From JBBSOK01 sp965219125 (GTDB taxonomy: Bacteria > Bacteroidota > Bacteroidia > Flavobacteriales > Flavobacteriaceae), in NCBI GenBank assembly GCA_965219125.1, contig CBDCMO010000002.1:1612001-1676000 (forward strand): DNA of 64,000 bases. Direction: 5' to 3'. Under the pieces are notes generated by a model that was not told the DNA's origin, ran no database searches, and saw only the letters and a program-made list of their open reading frames with translations. Numbering within the stretch: the stretch's first letter is position 1; each line of letters starts with the position of its first letter. Positions 18,260-26,711 of this stretch are shown piece by piece. Made by a program: the position numbers and the translations under genes.

Positions 18260-18625
18260 TTAAAGTATTTTAAAGGTAAGGCTCAATTTTAGTGCCACTG
18301 TCTCCCCAAACGTTGTTACATTTTTAATCTTCACTTCGTTATCAACCTCAGCAACGTCAATTTGCAAGTTTAAATCCGCATTAATTTTAGGATTTATAAC
18401 AGCCATAAATTTTACATTTGTCGCTTTGTTTAAAAATAACTGCTTTTTTGTAAAATTTTCAACCAATTCACTTATCATTTGCAGCATGCAGACTCCTGGC
18501 ATTACGGGATTATTGGGAAAATGGCCTTTAAAAATCTCGTGATCTTTATTTAAATGTACTTTTGCTGAAAAACCATTTTCGGTTTTCGCTGTTTCAATAA
18601 TGTTATAAAGACCCTTAATCAGCAT
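18260..18625 (-). CDS. Hotdog-fold 3-hydroxyacyl-ACP dehydratase (ApeI-like)
   Basis: 121 residues, a single hotdog domain. The motif GHFPNNPVMPGVCMLQMISE carries the FabZ/FabA-type histidine and the central helix start. It should dehydrate 3-hydroxyacyl-ACP during polyene elongation so that double bonds are kept. No enoyl reductase is present in the cluster, which fits a fully unsaturated chain. Its 5' end overlaps the lipoprotein gene upstream by 11 bases. The second dehydratase of the cluster is at 29362-29796; the two may work as a pair, as ApeI/ApeP do in proteobacterial aryl-polyene systems. Confidence 0.82.
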   Translation of the reverse strand: MLIKGLYNIIETAKTENGFSAKVHLNKDHEIFKGHFPNNPVMPGVCMLQMISELVENFTKKQLFLNKATNVKFMAVINPKINADLNLQIDVAEVDNEVKIKNVTTFGETVALKLSLTFKIL

Positions 18626-19238
18626 TTTTATCTTGTTTTAGAAAATTCAATTGTATTGAAAGTTTTATGTTTTGATGTTCCAAATTTATTTTTTCTGCAA
18701 TATGCGAATCTATTTCTGAAAATGAAATTATCAATTTCTCCTTTGTTTTTGAAGTATTTACAATTTTTTTTAAAGTTGAATTTTCAAAAAAATAAAAATT
18801 GAATTTCTTTTTTCTCTGCGTTTTAAAAACCATAAAATCTTCGGCAGAATATTGATTTAAAACAATTGCCTCTTCCGAAATCAGAAGTCTGAAATCATTT
18901 TCCAGTGTTTTCAAAAATATTTTCTTATCCATTTCAGGTAAAATATAATTCACGTTAAAACTGTCTTCCCCAATCGTAAAATCGAACAACGTATTACCAA
19001 ATTCCGTAGTAAAAACTAAGCGATGACTTTCATTACTTATTTTCTTCAAAATTAAAATTCCACCAAAATTATGGCCATAAACATCAATTTTTGCTTTGTA
19101 AATATAATCTTGGTTAGCATCGGAAAAGTACGTATTATTAATGCTTTTTTCTGAAATAGGAATAGCTATTAAATCTTCGGTAGTCTTTAGCGAACAACCT
19201 GAAAGAACCAAAAACAGGCTAATTAGAAAATACCGCAT
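18615..19238 (-). CDS. Lipoprotein of the pigment-transport group
   Basis: 207 residues with a lipoprotein signal (lipobox LSGC, Cys15). The mature protein is rich in beta strands with alternating hydrophobic residues (YKAKIDVYGHNFGGILILKK, HRLVFTTEFGNTLFDFTI), which resembles LolB-like or DUF3261-like half-barrels. It sits immediately after a LolA-like gene and overlaps it by 20 bases. A LolA carrier plus an outer-membrane acceptor lipoprotein would suit moving a hydrophobic pigment or its lipid form to the outer membrane. The name ApeN/DUF3261 is a guess by position; the sequence alone supports only a lipoprotein. Confidence 0.68.
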   Translation of the reverse strand: MRYFLISLFLVLSGCSLKTTEDLIAIPISEKSINNTYFSDANQDYIYKAKIDVYGHNFGGILILKKISNESHRLVFTTEFGNTLFDFTIGEDSFNVNYILPEMDKKIFLKTLENDFRLLISEEAIVLNQYSAEDFMVFKTQRKKKFNFYFFENSTLKKIVNTSKTKEKLIISFSEIDSHIAEKINLEHQNIKLSIQLNFLKQDKNAD

Positions 19239-19860
19239 CGTTTATTGGATTGTTTATTTTACGATTTTTAAAAACAATCCGCGTAAAATCTTTTGAAGGT
19301 TCTACCATTTTTACTTCTTCTACTTCGCCGGAATTTTTATTGAATGAAATTTCAAAAGCTGCTATATAACCTGCCAACTTCCCATCTTTTGGGAGAAAAA
19401 TTGCTCTATTAAACTGTGAGGTTTTTTGATATTTTATGTCAAATTGGCTTTCGTCGAACATATTTCCAGTCACACTATTCACAATTAACTCGTTCATTTT
19501 TGAAAATAGCTTGTTATTGCCAATATCAATTTTGCTTTTTTTCCCGCCATCGTTAATCAACAACCTATCATCTTTAAAGATTACTCTGTATTCGTAGGGT
19601 TTCACATATTGCCATTTCACAGAATTAGGCGCCTTAAAAATGAGTTTCCCAACAGTTTCAATATCATTTGACAGAAAATCAAGATGTTTATATTGCACAA
19701 AATCCGCTTGAACCGCTGTAGTTTTTTTCGACTGACGTTCAACTTGGCTTTTAAATTTTGAGATTTCTGAAGAATTCATTTCAGTTTCCTGTGCAAAACT
19801 TGAGGCTGCAAAAAATAGGAAAATAAAAAATATGGAAAACGTTTTATACATAAGGTTCAA
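19219..19860 (-). CDS. LolA-like outer-membrane lipoprotein carrier
   Basis: 213 residues with a signal peptide (cleavage near SFAQ, residue 23). The mature part follows the LolA pattern: TAVQADFVQYKHLDFL, then GKLIFKAPNSVKWQYVKPYEYRVIFKDDRLLINDG, which gives the strands of the half-barrel that shields acyl chains. Aryl-polyene clusters usually include such a LolA-like protein (ApeL) besides the housekeeping one. It would carry acylated pigment across the periplasm from the MMPL exporter to an outer-membrane lipoprotein. Start: the ATG at 19860 gives MNLMYKTF; the second ATG at 19851 is an equal alternative. Confidence 0.8.
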   Translation of the reverse strand: MNLMYKTFSIFFIFLFFAASSFAQETEMNSSEISKFKSQVERQSKKTTAVQADFVQYKHLDFLSNDIETVGKLIFKAPNSVKWQYVKPYEYRVIFKDDRLLINDGGKKSKIDIGNNKLFSKMNELIVNSVTGNMFDESQFDIKYQKTSQFNRAIFLPKDGKLAGYIAAFEISFNKNSGEVEEVKMVEPSKDFTRIVFKNRKINNPINDAVFSN

Positions 19861-20620
19861 TTTCGAGTAATTCAGCTACAGTAACAGATTCTACCTGTAG
19901 TTGCTGCAACTTTAGCAATAACCGTTCCAACACAATTACAGATTTTTGGCTGCTGTCGTGCAATAAAATAATGTCCCCTTTTTTCAAATTTTTGGTAACT
20001 CTTTCAAAGATTTTTTCTCCAGAAATATTGGTGGTGTCCAACGATCTTTTGTTCCAACCTATGGAAATTAAACCTGCAATATTTAATCCTTTTTTAATAT
20101 TTGGGTTTGTAACGCCAAACGGCGGACGGAAAAATTTCATTTCCTTTCCAGCAATTTCAGTTACAATTTGATTCGTTTTTTCAATTTCTGAAACAATTTC
20201 TGAGCTTTTTAAAAATCCAAATTTCGTTGAATGACTAAAACTATGATTTCCGATTGTGTGACCTTCTGCAACTATTTGGCTGACTAAACTAGGGTACTTT
20301 TCGGCATTTTTTCCAATTAGAAAAAAGGTAGCTTTTGCATTATTCTTTTTTAAAAGTTGAAGAACTTTCGGTGTAAATTCTGGATTTGGCCCGTCATCAA
20401 AAGTTATTGCTACTGCATTTTTAGAGATTTTTGAATTTGAGTTATAGGAATTTAAATGATAATTAATTCGAATAAAAAAAGATCCGGTTACAGTTATTGC
20501 AATCCATAAAAGAAGCAGACAAATAAAAATCCAAAATGGAAATGAAATTGACGCGCTAACAATTGCGAACGCTATAAAAGCGATTAGAAAAATTGCGTTT
20601 ATGGTGTAAAATTTCAACAC
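19844..20620 (-). CDS. Membrane-anchored polysaccharide deacetylase (NodB) family protein
   Basis: 258 residues. Two N-terminal hydrophobic helices (about 1-48) anchor a NodB homology domain. The motifs are complete: AVAITFDDGPNPEFT (catalytic Asp-Asp), GHTIGNHSFSH (metal His pair), RPPFG, and a late LLHDSSQKS. It should be an active carbohydrate or related deacylase in the periplasm. Such a gene occurs in many flexirubin clusters without a clear role. Removing an acyl group from a glycosylated intermediate could link it to the GT2 protein. It overlaps the CLF-like gene by 7 bases. Confidence 0.8.
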   Translation of the reverse strand: MLKFYTINAIFLIAFIAFAIVSASISFPFWIFICLLLLWIAITVTGSFFIRINYHLNSYNSNSKISKNAVAITFDDGPNPEFTPKVLQLLKKNNAKATFFLIGKNAEKYPSLVSQIVAEGHTIGNHSFSHSTKFGFLKSSEIVSEIEKTNQIVTEIAGKEMKFFRPPFGVTNPNIKKGLNIAGLISIGWNKRSLDTTNISGEKIFERVTKNLKKGDIILLHDSSQKSVIVLERLLLKLQQLQVESVTVAELLEIEPYV

Positions 20621-21678
20621 GATTTTAGAATGGCAAAACTGTGACTTTCACCGCGATATTGGTTATAAAGTAACACGGTTTTATAGTTTTTAGGCGTAAT
20701 TTCATTTTTGAATAAAACCTTCGGAATGGTCGCGTTTTTTAAGATTTTTGAAGTCAACCAATATGCAAATGCCGAAATTGTATTATTTTCGCCAACAAGA
20801 TGTTTGTAATGTAATTGCGTTTTTTCAGCAAATAGTCCGTTTGTCAACACATCATAATAATGGTCAAAATTTGAATCGCCGTTTTCGCCCGAAATTAAAA
20901 TGTCAATATCTTCAACTGTAAGATTATTTTCCTTTAAAAAATTCAGGCAAGCTGTGGAAACCTTTACAATTGGCAAAGTATTAAACATTTCGACTGCAAC
21001 AATTTCAGCATAACTATTCGAATTTAATTCGGAAGAAAGAACAAAAAATGTAGCGCTTTCGCTAAAAATAGCACCTTTTGATTTTTTTGAAAACTTTTCA
21101 AAATCTTTGACATTTTCCGTTTTAACGTGCCCAATTAACCGATGGATATTTACAGTGTGCATCGAAATTTCATCAACGCCACCCACCAAAATATTCGTAG
21201 CTTCATCTATTTGAATTTGAAGCAGCGCGTCTAAAACCGCACTTTCAAAACTGATTGCCGAATGTACGTATGTAAAATTATAGCTTTTGCAGCCCAAACC
21301 CAATGCAATTTGCCCGCCAACCGTGTTGTGAGTAGATTGTATAAAAGGTGTTGGGGTTAAAAATTGTTCGTTGTTATCGATGATTCCGCTAACAAATTTT
21401 TCCGAATCGTTTAAACAACCCATTCCTGTGCCAGTAATAATTGCATCAAGATTTTCGATATTCGCCTCAGCCAAAGCCAAATTTGAGGCAACAACGCTCA
21501 TTTTTATGGCTTTCGCCATTCTTCGTGCTGCAGCCGGCGGAATATAATTTTTGTAATCGGGATCAATCGCAAAAATTACGGTTGCATCGTAATGTTGAAT
21601 TGCATTTAAAAAAGAAATAGTATCGAACGTTTTTTGCGCTGAAATAGAGCCAATTCCGTTTATATAAACCTTTTTCAT
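20614..21678 (-). CDS. Chain-length-factor-like ketosynthase without the catalytic cysteine
   Basis: 354 residues from the ATG at 21676-21678, which overlaps the stop of the upstream ketosynthase (ATGA). An ATG at 21711 lies inside the neighbour and is less likely. The thiolase fold is present (KVYINGIGSISA start, IITGTGMGCLNDSE), but the nucleophile region reads NFTYVHSAISFESA, so the active-site Cys is missing, and the later His motifs are degraded. This is the pattern of a KS-beta/chain-length factor. With the translationally coupled KS at 21678-22880 it should form a KS-CLF heterodimer that sets polyene length, as ApeC/ApeO do. Confidence 0.8.
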   Translation of the reverse strand: MKKVYINGIGSISAQKTFDTISFLNAIQHYDATVIFAIDPDYKNYIPPAAARRMAKAIKMSVVASNLALAEANIENLDAIITGTGMGCLNDSEKFVSGIIDNNEQFLTPTPFIQSTHNTVGGQIALGLGCKSYNFTYVHSAISFESAVLDALLQIQIDEATNILVGGVDEISMHTVNIHRLIGHVKTENVKDFEKFSKKSKGAIFSESATFFVLSSELNSNSYAEIVAVEMFNTLPIVKVSTACLNFLKENNLTVEDIDILISGENGDSNFDHYYDVLTNGLFAEKTQLHYKHLVGENNTISAFAYWLTSKILKNATIPKVLFKNEITPKNYKTVLLYNQYRGESHSFAILKSC

Positions 21679-22880
21679 CACGGTAGTTTTGAAAAGATTA
21701 ATGTACTGCAATTACCACCAAAACCAAGGGAATTTGAAAGTATGGTATTGAGTGGCTTTTCTTTTAATGAAGTTTGTGGCGAAATTGCAAATTCCTTCAT
21801 CTGTGTTTTAAAATTAAGATTTGGGAAAATAAGATTGTGCTGTAAACCGAGAATTGAATAAACAGCTTCAACCGCGCCAGCAGCCGCCAACGTGTGACCG
21901 GTAAAACCTTTTGTGCTACTAAAATCTGTCACCTTTTCACCAAAAACACGAATAAACGCACGACCTTCGGACAAGTCATTATTGCCAGTTGCCGTGCCGT
22001 GTGCATTTATGTAATCTATTTCGGAAGGTTTTAAAGCTGCAATTTTCAATGCTTGTTCCATCGCTAAAACCGCGCCATCGCCGTTCTCACTGGACGCAGT
22101 TTGGTGAAAAGCATCGTTTGCATTGCCATAACCTTTTACGTATGCGAGTACTTTTTTATTTTCTTTTCCCACGATTTCATTACTTTCCAAAACCAGAAAA
22201 GCTGCGGCTTCACCCAAATTTAATCCTTTTCGGTTTTCATCAAAAGGTGTATTGTTAGTGTCGCTTAAAATCATTAAAGTCTTAAAACCATTTATTGTAA
22301 ATTTTGAAAGACAATCTGCACCACCAACCACAACTCTATCTAATTTGCCTGCTTTTATAAGCCTTGCGCCAAGCATAATTGCATTTGCTGCAGATGAGCA
22401 AGCGGTGCTAATTGTGGTAACTAGACTTTCATTAATGCCTAATTGCGATGCGATTTTTTGAGTAGTATCGCCCAAATGATAGGCTTCAATATATTGTCGG
22501 TGATCTTCCTTTTCGAGATATTCATAGAAATATTGCTCGGTCATATCCATCCCACCAACTGTTGATGCGGAAATTAACCCAGTTTTGTAATCGGTAATGT
22601 CTGTAATTTTGGCGTTTACCAGCGCTTGTTTTGCGGCAACAACTCCCAAAAGTGCCGTACGGCTATAATTATTTGGAGACGGCAAACCAATTTGTGAAAT
22701 TAATTCTTCATTAGAAAGATTAATCTCCCCAACTTTAATCTCGTTTTTATGCGCGGTATCAATCTTTTTGATTTCTGAAATTCCAGTTTTGCCATTTTTA
22801 AGCGAATCAAGATTTTCCTGCACATTGTTACCAATGGCAGAAATTATACCCATTCCAGTAATGGCAACACCTTTACTCAT
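21678..22880 (-). CDS. Beta-ketoacyl-ACP synthase (catalytic KS of the polyene synthase)
   Basis: 400 residues, FabF-type. The Cys-His-His triad is complete: C161 in ISTACSSAANA, the INAHGTATGNNDLSE motif, and FTGHTLAAAGAVEA. It condenses malonyl-ACP with the growing acyl chain. Its stop overlaps the start of the CLF-like gene, so equimolar production of a heterodimer is likely. The 120-base gap to the ACP gene on its 3'-to-5' side (22881-23000) has no strong hairpin or promoter motif. Confidence 0.88.
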   Translation of the reverse strand: MSKGVAITGMGIISAIGNNVQENLDSLKNGKTGISEIKKIDTAHKNEIKVGEINLSNEELISQIGLPSPNNYSRTALLGVVAAKQALVNAKITDITDYKTGLISASTVGGMDMTEQYFYEYLEKEDHRQYIEAYHLGDTTQKIASQLGINESLVTTISTACSSAANAIMLGARLIKAGKLDRVVVGGADCLSKFTINGFKTLMILSDTNNTPFDENRKGLNLGEAAAFLVLESNEIVGKENKKVLAYVKGYGNANDAFHQTASSENGDGAVLAMEQALKIAALKPSEIDYINAHGTATGNNDLSEGRAFIRVFGEKVTDFSSTKGFTGHTLAAAGAVEAVYSILGLQHNLIFPNLNFKTQMKEFAISPQTSLKEKPLNTILSNSLGFGGNCSTLIFSKLP

Positions 22881-23000
22881 TTATAATTTTTAATTTGGGA
22901 TTTGAATAATTGTAAAAGGTCTTCGATTAAATAAAAGCCGAAAATTTTAAACAACGTAATTGCAATTGAGATCTCGATTCTACTCGAGCCGAAAACAAAT

Positions 23001-23258
23001 TTATTTTGTGCGGTTCGCTTCAATATAATCAGCCATTACGCCAACGCTTTCGAATATTTTTTTACCTTCTTTCGGGTCAGAAAGTTTAATGCCGTAATCT
23101 TTGTCCAACATTACGATAAGCTCCAAAGCATCAATGCTATCAAGGCCTAAGCCGTCGCCAAAAAGTGAGTCATCGTCGGCAATATCGGCAACTGCCATAT
23201 CTTCTAAATTTAATTGGTCTATTATTTTTTCTTTTAATTCGGTTCTTAAATCGCTCAT
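23001..23258 (-). CDS. Acyl carrier protein
   Basis: 85 residues. The 4'-phosphopantetheine attachment site is GLDSIDALELI with Ser41. The protein is acidic and helical, as ACPs are. Its start codon overlaps the stop of the half-length ketosynthase gene (TAATG). Aryl-polyene systems usually use two ACPs; the other here is at 32944-33186. One probably holds the aryl starter and the other the malonyl or growing chain, but which is which cannot be read from sequence. Confidence 0.9.
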   Translation of the reverse strand: MSDLRTELKEKIIDQLNLEDMAVADIADDDSLFGDGLGLDSIDALELIVMLDKDYGIKLSDPKEGKKIFESVGVMADYIEANRTK

Positions 23259-23875
23259 TATTGGTTATATAAAGTTGTTATTTCTTCAATATTATGTTCA
23301 ATTTTTCCTTTTTTTGAAACGAGATACAAAAAAGCTTCGTATTCATTTTCATCATAATTTACCCAACCGCAAAGTACTTTTTCAGCTTTAGAATCGGATA
23401 GCAAACTGTTTGCATACGTATGCAAAATAGTTGCATTGAACGCCTCAAAGATAAAAAAACTATTTTCAGATTGTAGGTGATGCTTAATACTAATCTCGCC
23501 AAGGCAAATGTTGGGCAATGTGTAAACAAAGACCGCAGGGCTTGGAAAATAGGTGTCGCTGTTTTTTATAGAATTTTGATGTTTTCTGTCGGTGTCCAGA
23601 CTTGATGCGTAATTCGAAAATATTAGGGCGATGTTATTTTGTGTGTTTTTGTCTAAATTCAAATTTTTCAAAAGAAAATCGGCAGCTACAAACGCCAATT
23701 TGCTGAGGTTATCCATTTTAAAAAACTTTGGATAATTCGTGTTTAATTTTTTGTAGGCATTTTTTATAAACACTTCAAAAGTAGATTCGTCACTTTGAAA
23801 AATGGAATTATTATTAAGCAAAATGGTGCCGTTTTTGACTGATATATAAGATTCTATTTTATATTTCTTCTTCAT
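23258..23875 (-). CDS. Half-length ketosynthase-like protein lacking the active site
   Basis: 205 residues that match only the N-terminal half of a beta-ketoacyl synthase in shape (FKMDNLSKLAFVAADFLL, then NIALIFSNYASSLDTD). The position of the nucleophile elbow reads FFIFEAFNATILHTYAN, with no Cys. The C-terminal His domain is absent. The gene is intact and packed in the operon: 4-base overlap with the KS upstream and a TAATG overlap with the ACP downstream. It is therefore not simply decayed. It may act as a scaffold or an ACP-docking partner for KS 23872-25020. The homology is weak and I rely on pattern and context. Confidence 0.6.
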   Translation of the reverse strand: MKKKYKIESYISVKNGTILLNNNSIFQSDESTFEVFIKNAYKKLNTNYPKFFKMDNLSKLAFVAADFLLKNLNLDKNTQNNIALIFSNYASSLDTDRKHQNSIKNSDTYFPSPAVFVYTLPNICLGEISIKHHLQSENSFFIFEAFNATILHTYANSLLSDSKAEKVLCGWVNYDENEYEAFLYLVSKKGKIEHNIEEITTLYNQ

Positions 23876-25020
23876 TTAAAGAATTTTTTAAATAAAACAG
23901 CCGTATTACAACCACCAAAACCAGATGACGTTTTTAGAAAAATATTCAACTCCTTTTGTTCGGTTTTTTGGATTATGTTAAGTGGTTTTGAAGTTCCCAA
24001 TTCAGAAAAACCGATAGAGGCAAATAATTTATTTTTATTTAAAGAATGCATTCCAATAATGGTTTCCAGCAATCCCGAAGCGCCTAACGTGTGCCCAAAA
24101 TATCCTTTTAAACTATTTATTGGTGTATTTTGAAGTTGCAATCTATTTAAAGCAATCGCTTCCATTTCGTCATTAAAAGTAGTAGCAGTGCCGTGAGCCG
24201 AGATATAATCTATTTCTGCGGAAGTAATTTTAGCCTCATGAATGGCGTTTTTGATGCTTTTAAAAAGTCCTTCGCCTGTTCGGGAAGGTCCTGAAATATG
24301 ATTTGCATCGTTTGCCGAAGCATCGCCCACGATTGAAACCGCCTCTTTTGCAAGATTTTCTTCGGAAGAAGTTACCAAAACACTTGCAGCAACTTCGCCA
24401 ATATTAATGCCGTTTCTATTTAAATCATACGGCTTGCAGGGCGAACTGCTTAAGGCTTGAAAACTTGTAAAACCGCTTAAAACAAATGGCGTAACCAAAT
24501 CTGCAGCAACTACAAAAACGTGATTGTACAAACCTTCATTTATGAATTTCTTTGCAGCTGGAATGGCTAAAATCCCAGAAACGCAAGCATTTGAAATTAC
24601 AATCGCTTCGTTTTTAAACCCGAAAAAATCTTTTATAATCTTTCCCAATTCTGAAAGATAAGCCCGCTTTTTTGGAAATTTTGAATGTTCTTCCAAGACA
24701 TCAATATTCCCTTTTGTTGTTGAAATTAGTAGGCCAACTTTTTCATTTAATTCAATATTTGATTTTTTCAAAGTTTCCGTTAATGAAAGAATCATCATTT
24801 TTTCAAGCTTCGTAAAATCTTCGGCAGAATTTATTTTATTAAATTCTAAATCAAGCAATTCTGAAGAAATCATTGAAGCGTAAAAAGGATTTGGCAACAA
24901 TTTTTCATCATCAATCAATTGAAGACCGGATATTTCAGCGGCCACATTCGTCACCACCAAATCACTCGTAAAACCAAGATTGGAAATTATATTATTATGT
25001 GAAACGAATGTTTTAGACAT
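23872..25020 (-). CDS. Beta-ketoacyl-ACP synthase
   Basis: 382 residues. C146 in VISNACVSGILA is the nucleophile; ISAHGTATTFNDEM and GYFGHTLGASGLLE hold the two histidines, and SSGFGGCNTAVLF closes the fold. It is a little shorter than FabF (about 410). It overlaps the thioesterase gene upstream by 8 bases and the half-length KS-like gene downstream by 4. It is one of three active FabF-type synthases in the cluster and may handle initiation with the aryl starter or alkyl precursors for the resorcinol; which one is unknown. Confidence 0.86.
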   Translation of the reverse strand: MSKTFVSHNNIISNLGFTSDLVVTNVAAEISGLQLIDDEKLLPNPFYASMISSELLDLEFNKINSAEDFTKLEKMMILSLTETLKKSNIELNEKVGLLISTTKGNIDVLEEHSKFPKKRAYLSELGKIIKDFFGFKNEAIVISNACVSGILAIPAAKKFINEGLYNHVFVVAADLVTPFVLSGFTSFQALSSSPCKPYDLNRNGINIGEVAASVLVTSSEENLAKEAVSIVGDASANDANHISGPSRTGEGLFKSIKNAIHEAKITSAEIDYISAHGTATTFNDEMEAIALNRLQLQNTPINSLKGYFGHTLGASGLLETIIGMHSLNKNKLFASIGFSELGTSKPLNIIQKTEQKELNIFLKTSSGFGGCNTAVLFKKFFK

Positions 25021-25450
25021 TTATAAGTCCAACTTTTTGCTTCCAACCTTCAAAAAATTTCGGGATTGTGAGTGATAAATCGCCATCCAATTCTACAAAA
25101 ACCTGAATTGTTTCTCCAGTACAAACCAATTTATTTTCAGGATTGAAGATTTCGTATTTAAAAATCATTTTTGCGGCAGCGCAATTAACATAAGTAGTTT
25201 TTATAGTTGCAACATCGCCGTAACGCAACGGCAACTTGTGCTCGCACATACTTTTTACAATTGGCGTACTAAAATTATGTTCCTTTTGGTTGATGTAGGA
25301 AATGCCGTGATGGCGGCCAAAAGCTTCTCTTCCATCCTCAAAATATTGAATATAATTGCCATGCCACACAATGCCCAACGGATCACATTCTACAAACCGA
25401 ATACGGATTTCTGAGGTAAAACTAATATCTTCTTGTTGTTTAGACTGCAT
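25013..25450 (-). CDS. 4HBT-type acyl-CoA/ACP thioesterase
   Basis: 145 residues from the ATG at 25448-25450 (MQSKQQ); the ATG at 25477 is possible but would overlap the permease gene by 38 bases. It has a single hotdog domain with RFVECDPLGIVWHGNYIQYFEDGREAFGR, where the Asp in the CDPLGIV motif is the catalytic residue of the 4-hydroxybenzoyl-CoA thioesterase family. In the cluster it may free the finished or stalled acyl chain from its ACP, like ApeK. It may instead release 4-hydroxycinnamate side products. Confidence 0.82.
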   Translation of the reverse strand: MQSKQQEDISFTSEIRIRFVECDPLGIVWHGNYIQYFEDGREAFGRHHGISYINQKEHNFSTPIVKSMCEHKLPLRYGDVATIKTTYVNCAAAKMIFKYEIFNPENKLVCTGETIQVFVELDGDLSLTIPKFFEGWKQKVGLINV

Positions 25451-26711
25451 TTTTACGTTGATTATAAAGTATGGCAATTGCGGTTGTGAAGATAAAAAAT
25501 AATAACAACAATGTTATTTCTGGCAGGATTTCCGAGAGACTTGCATCGCGAAGAAAAACGTCGTAAAAAGCGTTTAAACCCCAATGCATTGGCGATATAA
25601 TTGAAACCAACTGCATAAATTTTGGCATTACAAAAACTGGAACCCAAACGCCGCCCAATGCCGCCAAAATTACAACGAATGTTGCACCAAAAGGCGCGGC
25701 TTGTTCCTGTGTTTTTGCAATTGTACCCAACAATAAACCTAAGCCAATTGCCGCCAAACCCCCGAATAATGCAGTTACGTAAAGTAATGGCAATTTGCCG
25801 GCAACGTCCAATTTTGGTAGATTCATTAATGGAAATAAGTAAACGCCAACCAACAACATTAATGTAAATTGAAGTAAACAAACAGCCAAATAAACCACCG
25901 TTTTACCGCCCAAAACTGTGGCATAACTTACGGGATTTGTACGAAGGCGAACAAAAGTGCCTTGCAATTTTTCCTTCACCATATTAATGCTAAGTGGCAC
26001 AATTATAAAGAAAATTGCAAAAAGTGTCCACGCAGGAACATTGTGCTGGGCCGAATTCGGAATGATTTCCTCATTATTTTTTGTTGGTACAATTTCTTTA
26101 AACGTTATAAAATTTTCAGTTTCGAATATAGGTTTTTCGGTATTTGGTTCGTCCATTTCCTTTTGGAAAGCTTCATAAATACTTTTGGTTTCAATTTTTG
26201 AAATCATTTTGTCGATTCCATTTTTTACGGAAGATTTAAAACTTTGCTGGGTTGCGGGATCAAAATAGAGTCTTATTTCTTTTGAACTAAACTCTTGTTT
26301 AGGTTTTGAAATTGAATCTTCTTCCAAACCGAATTGAGCAAGAATAGATGCAACATTTGCATCAACTTTTGTTTTTAAACCTGTAGAAAGATTTTCAGGA
26401 ATTACAATTGCCAATTGATTTTTACCGCTAAAAACCAGGCTCTTTGCTTCAGTTTCAGTTTGGGTTTCCTTAATTATAAAAGCGTTTGAAGTTGAAAGAC
26501 CCTCCAAAATTTGGTCTGCAACATTACCTTTATCATTATTAACGATCAAAATTTCAATTTTTACTTCATTAATGGTTTTAAAAGTACTGTCTTGAACGAG
26601 CGTAATTACGATTAATAACAAAAGTGGCATCACAAAAAGTATCGCGATTCCGCCGAAATCGCGCAGTAACAAAATCGCTTCTTTATAAGTTGATGCCAAC
26701 AGTTTATGCAT
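25440..26711 (-). CDS. ABC-2 type transporter permease
   Basis: About 423 residues from the ATG at 26709-26711 (MHKLLASTYKEA), which overlaps the stop of the ATPase gene by 8 bases; an upstream ATG at 26783 lies within the ATPase gene and is unlikely. One N-terminal helix (about 22-42), then a long extracytoplasmic loop (about 45-235), then five to six helices, the usual ABC-2/DrrB-type shape. The permease forms a transporter with the ATPase at 26704-27447. Export of pigment precursors or lipids is probable, but the sequence does not identify the substrate. Confidence 0.85.
   Translation of the reverse strand: MHKLLASTYKEAILLLRDFGGIAILFVMPLLLLIVITLVQDSTFKTINEVKIEILIVNNDKGNVADQILEGLSTSNAFIIKETQTETEAKSLVFSGKNQLAIVIPENLSTGLKTKVDANVASILAQFGLEEDSISKPKQEFSSKEIRLYFDPATQQSFKSSVKNGIDKMISKIETKSIYEAFQKEMDEPNTEKPIFETENFITFKEIVPTKNNEEIIPNSAQHNVPAWTLFAIFFIIVPLSINMVKEKLQGTFVRLRTNPVSYATVLGGKTVVYLAVCLLQFTLMLLVGVYLFPLMNLPKLDVAGKLPLLYVTALFGGLAAIGLGLLLGTIAKTQEQAAPFGATFVVILAALGGVWVPVFVMPKFMQLVSIISPMHWGLNAFYDVFLRDASLSEILPEITLLLLFFIFTTAIAILYNQRKNAV

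Noticed and set aside
21678..21711. Earlier ATG for the CLF-like gene
   Set aside because: It lies inside the upstream ketosynthase gene and adds residues before the conserved KVYINGIGS start; the ATGA overlap at 21676-21680 is the more natural start.
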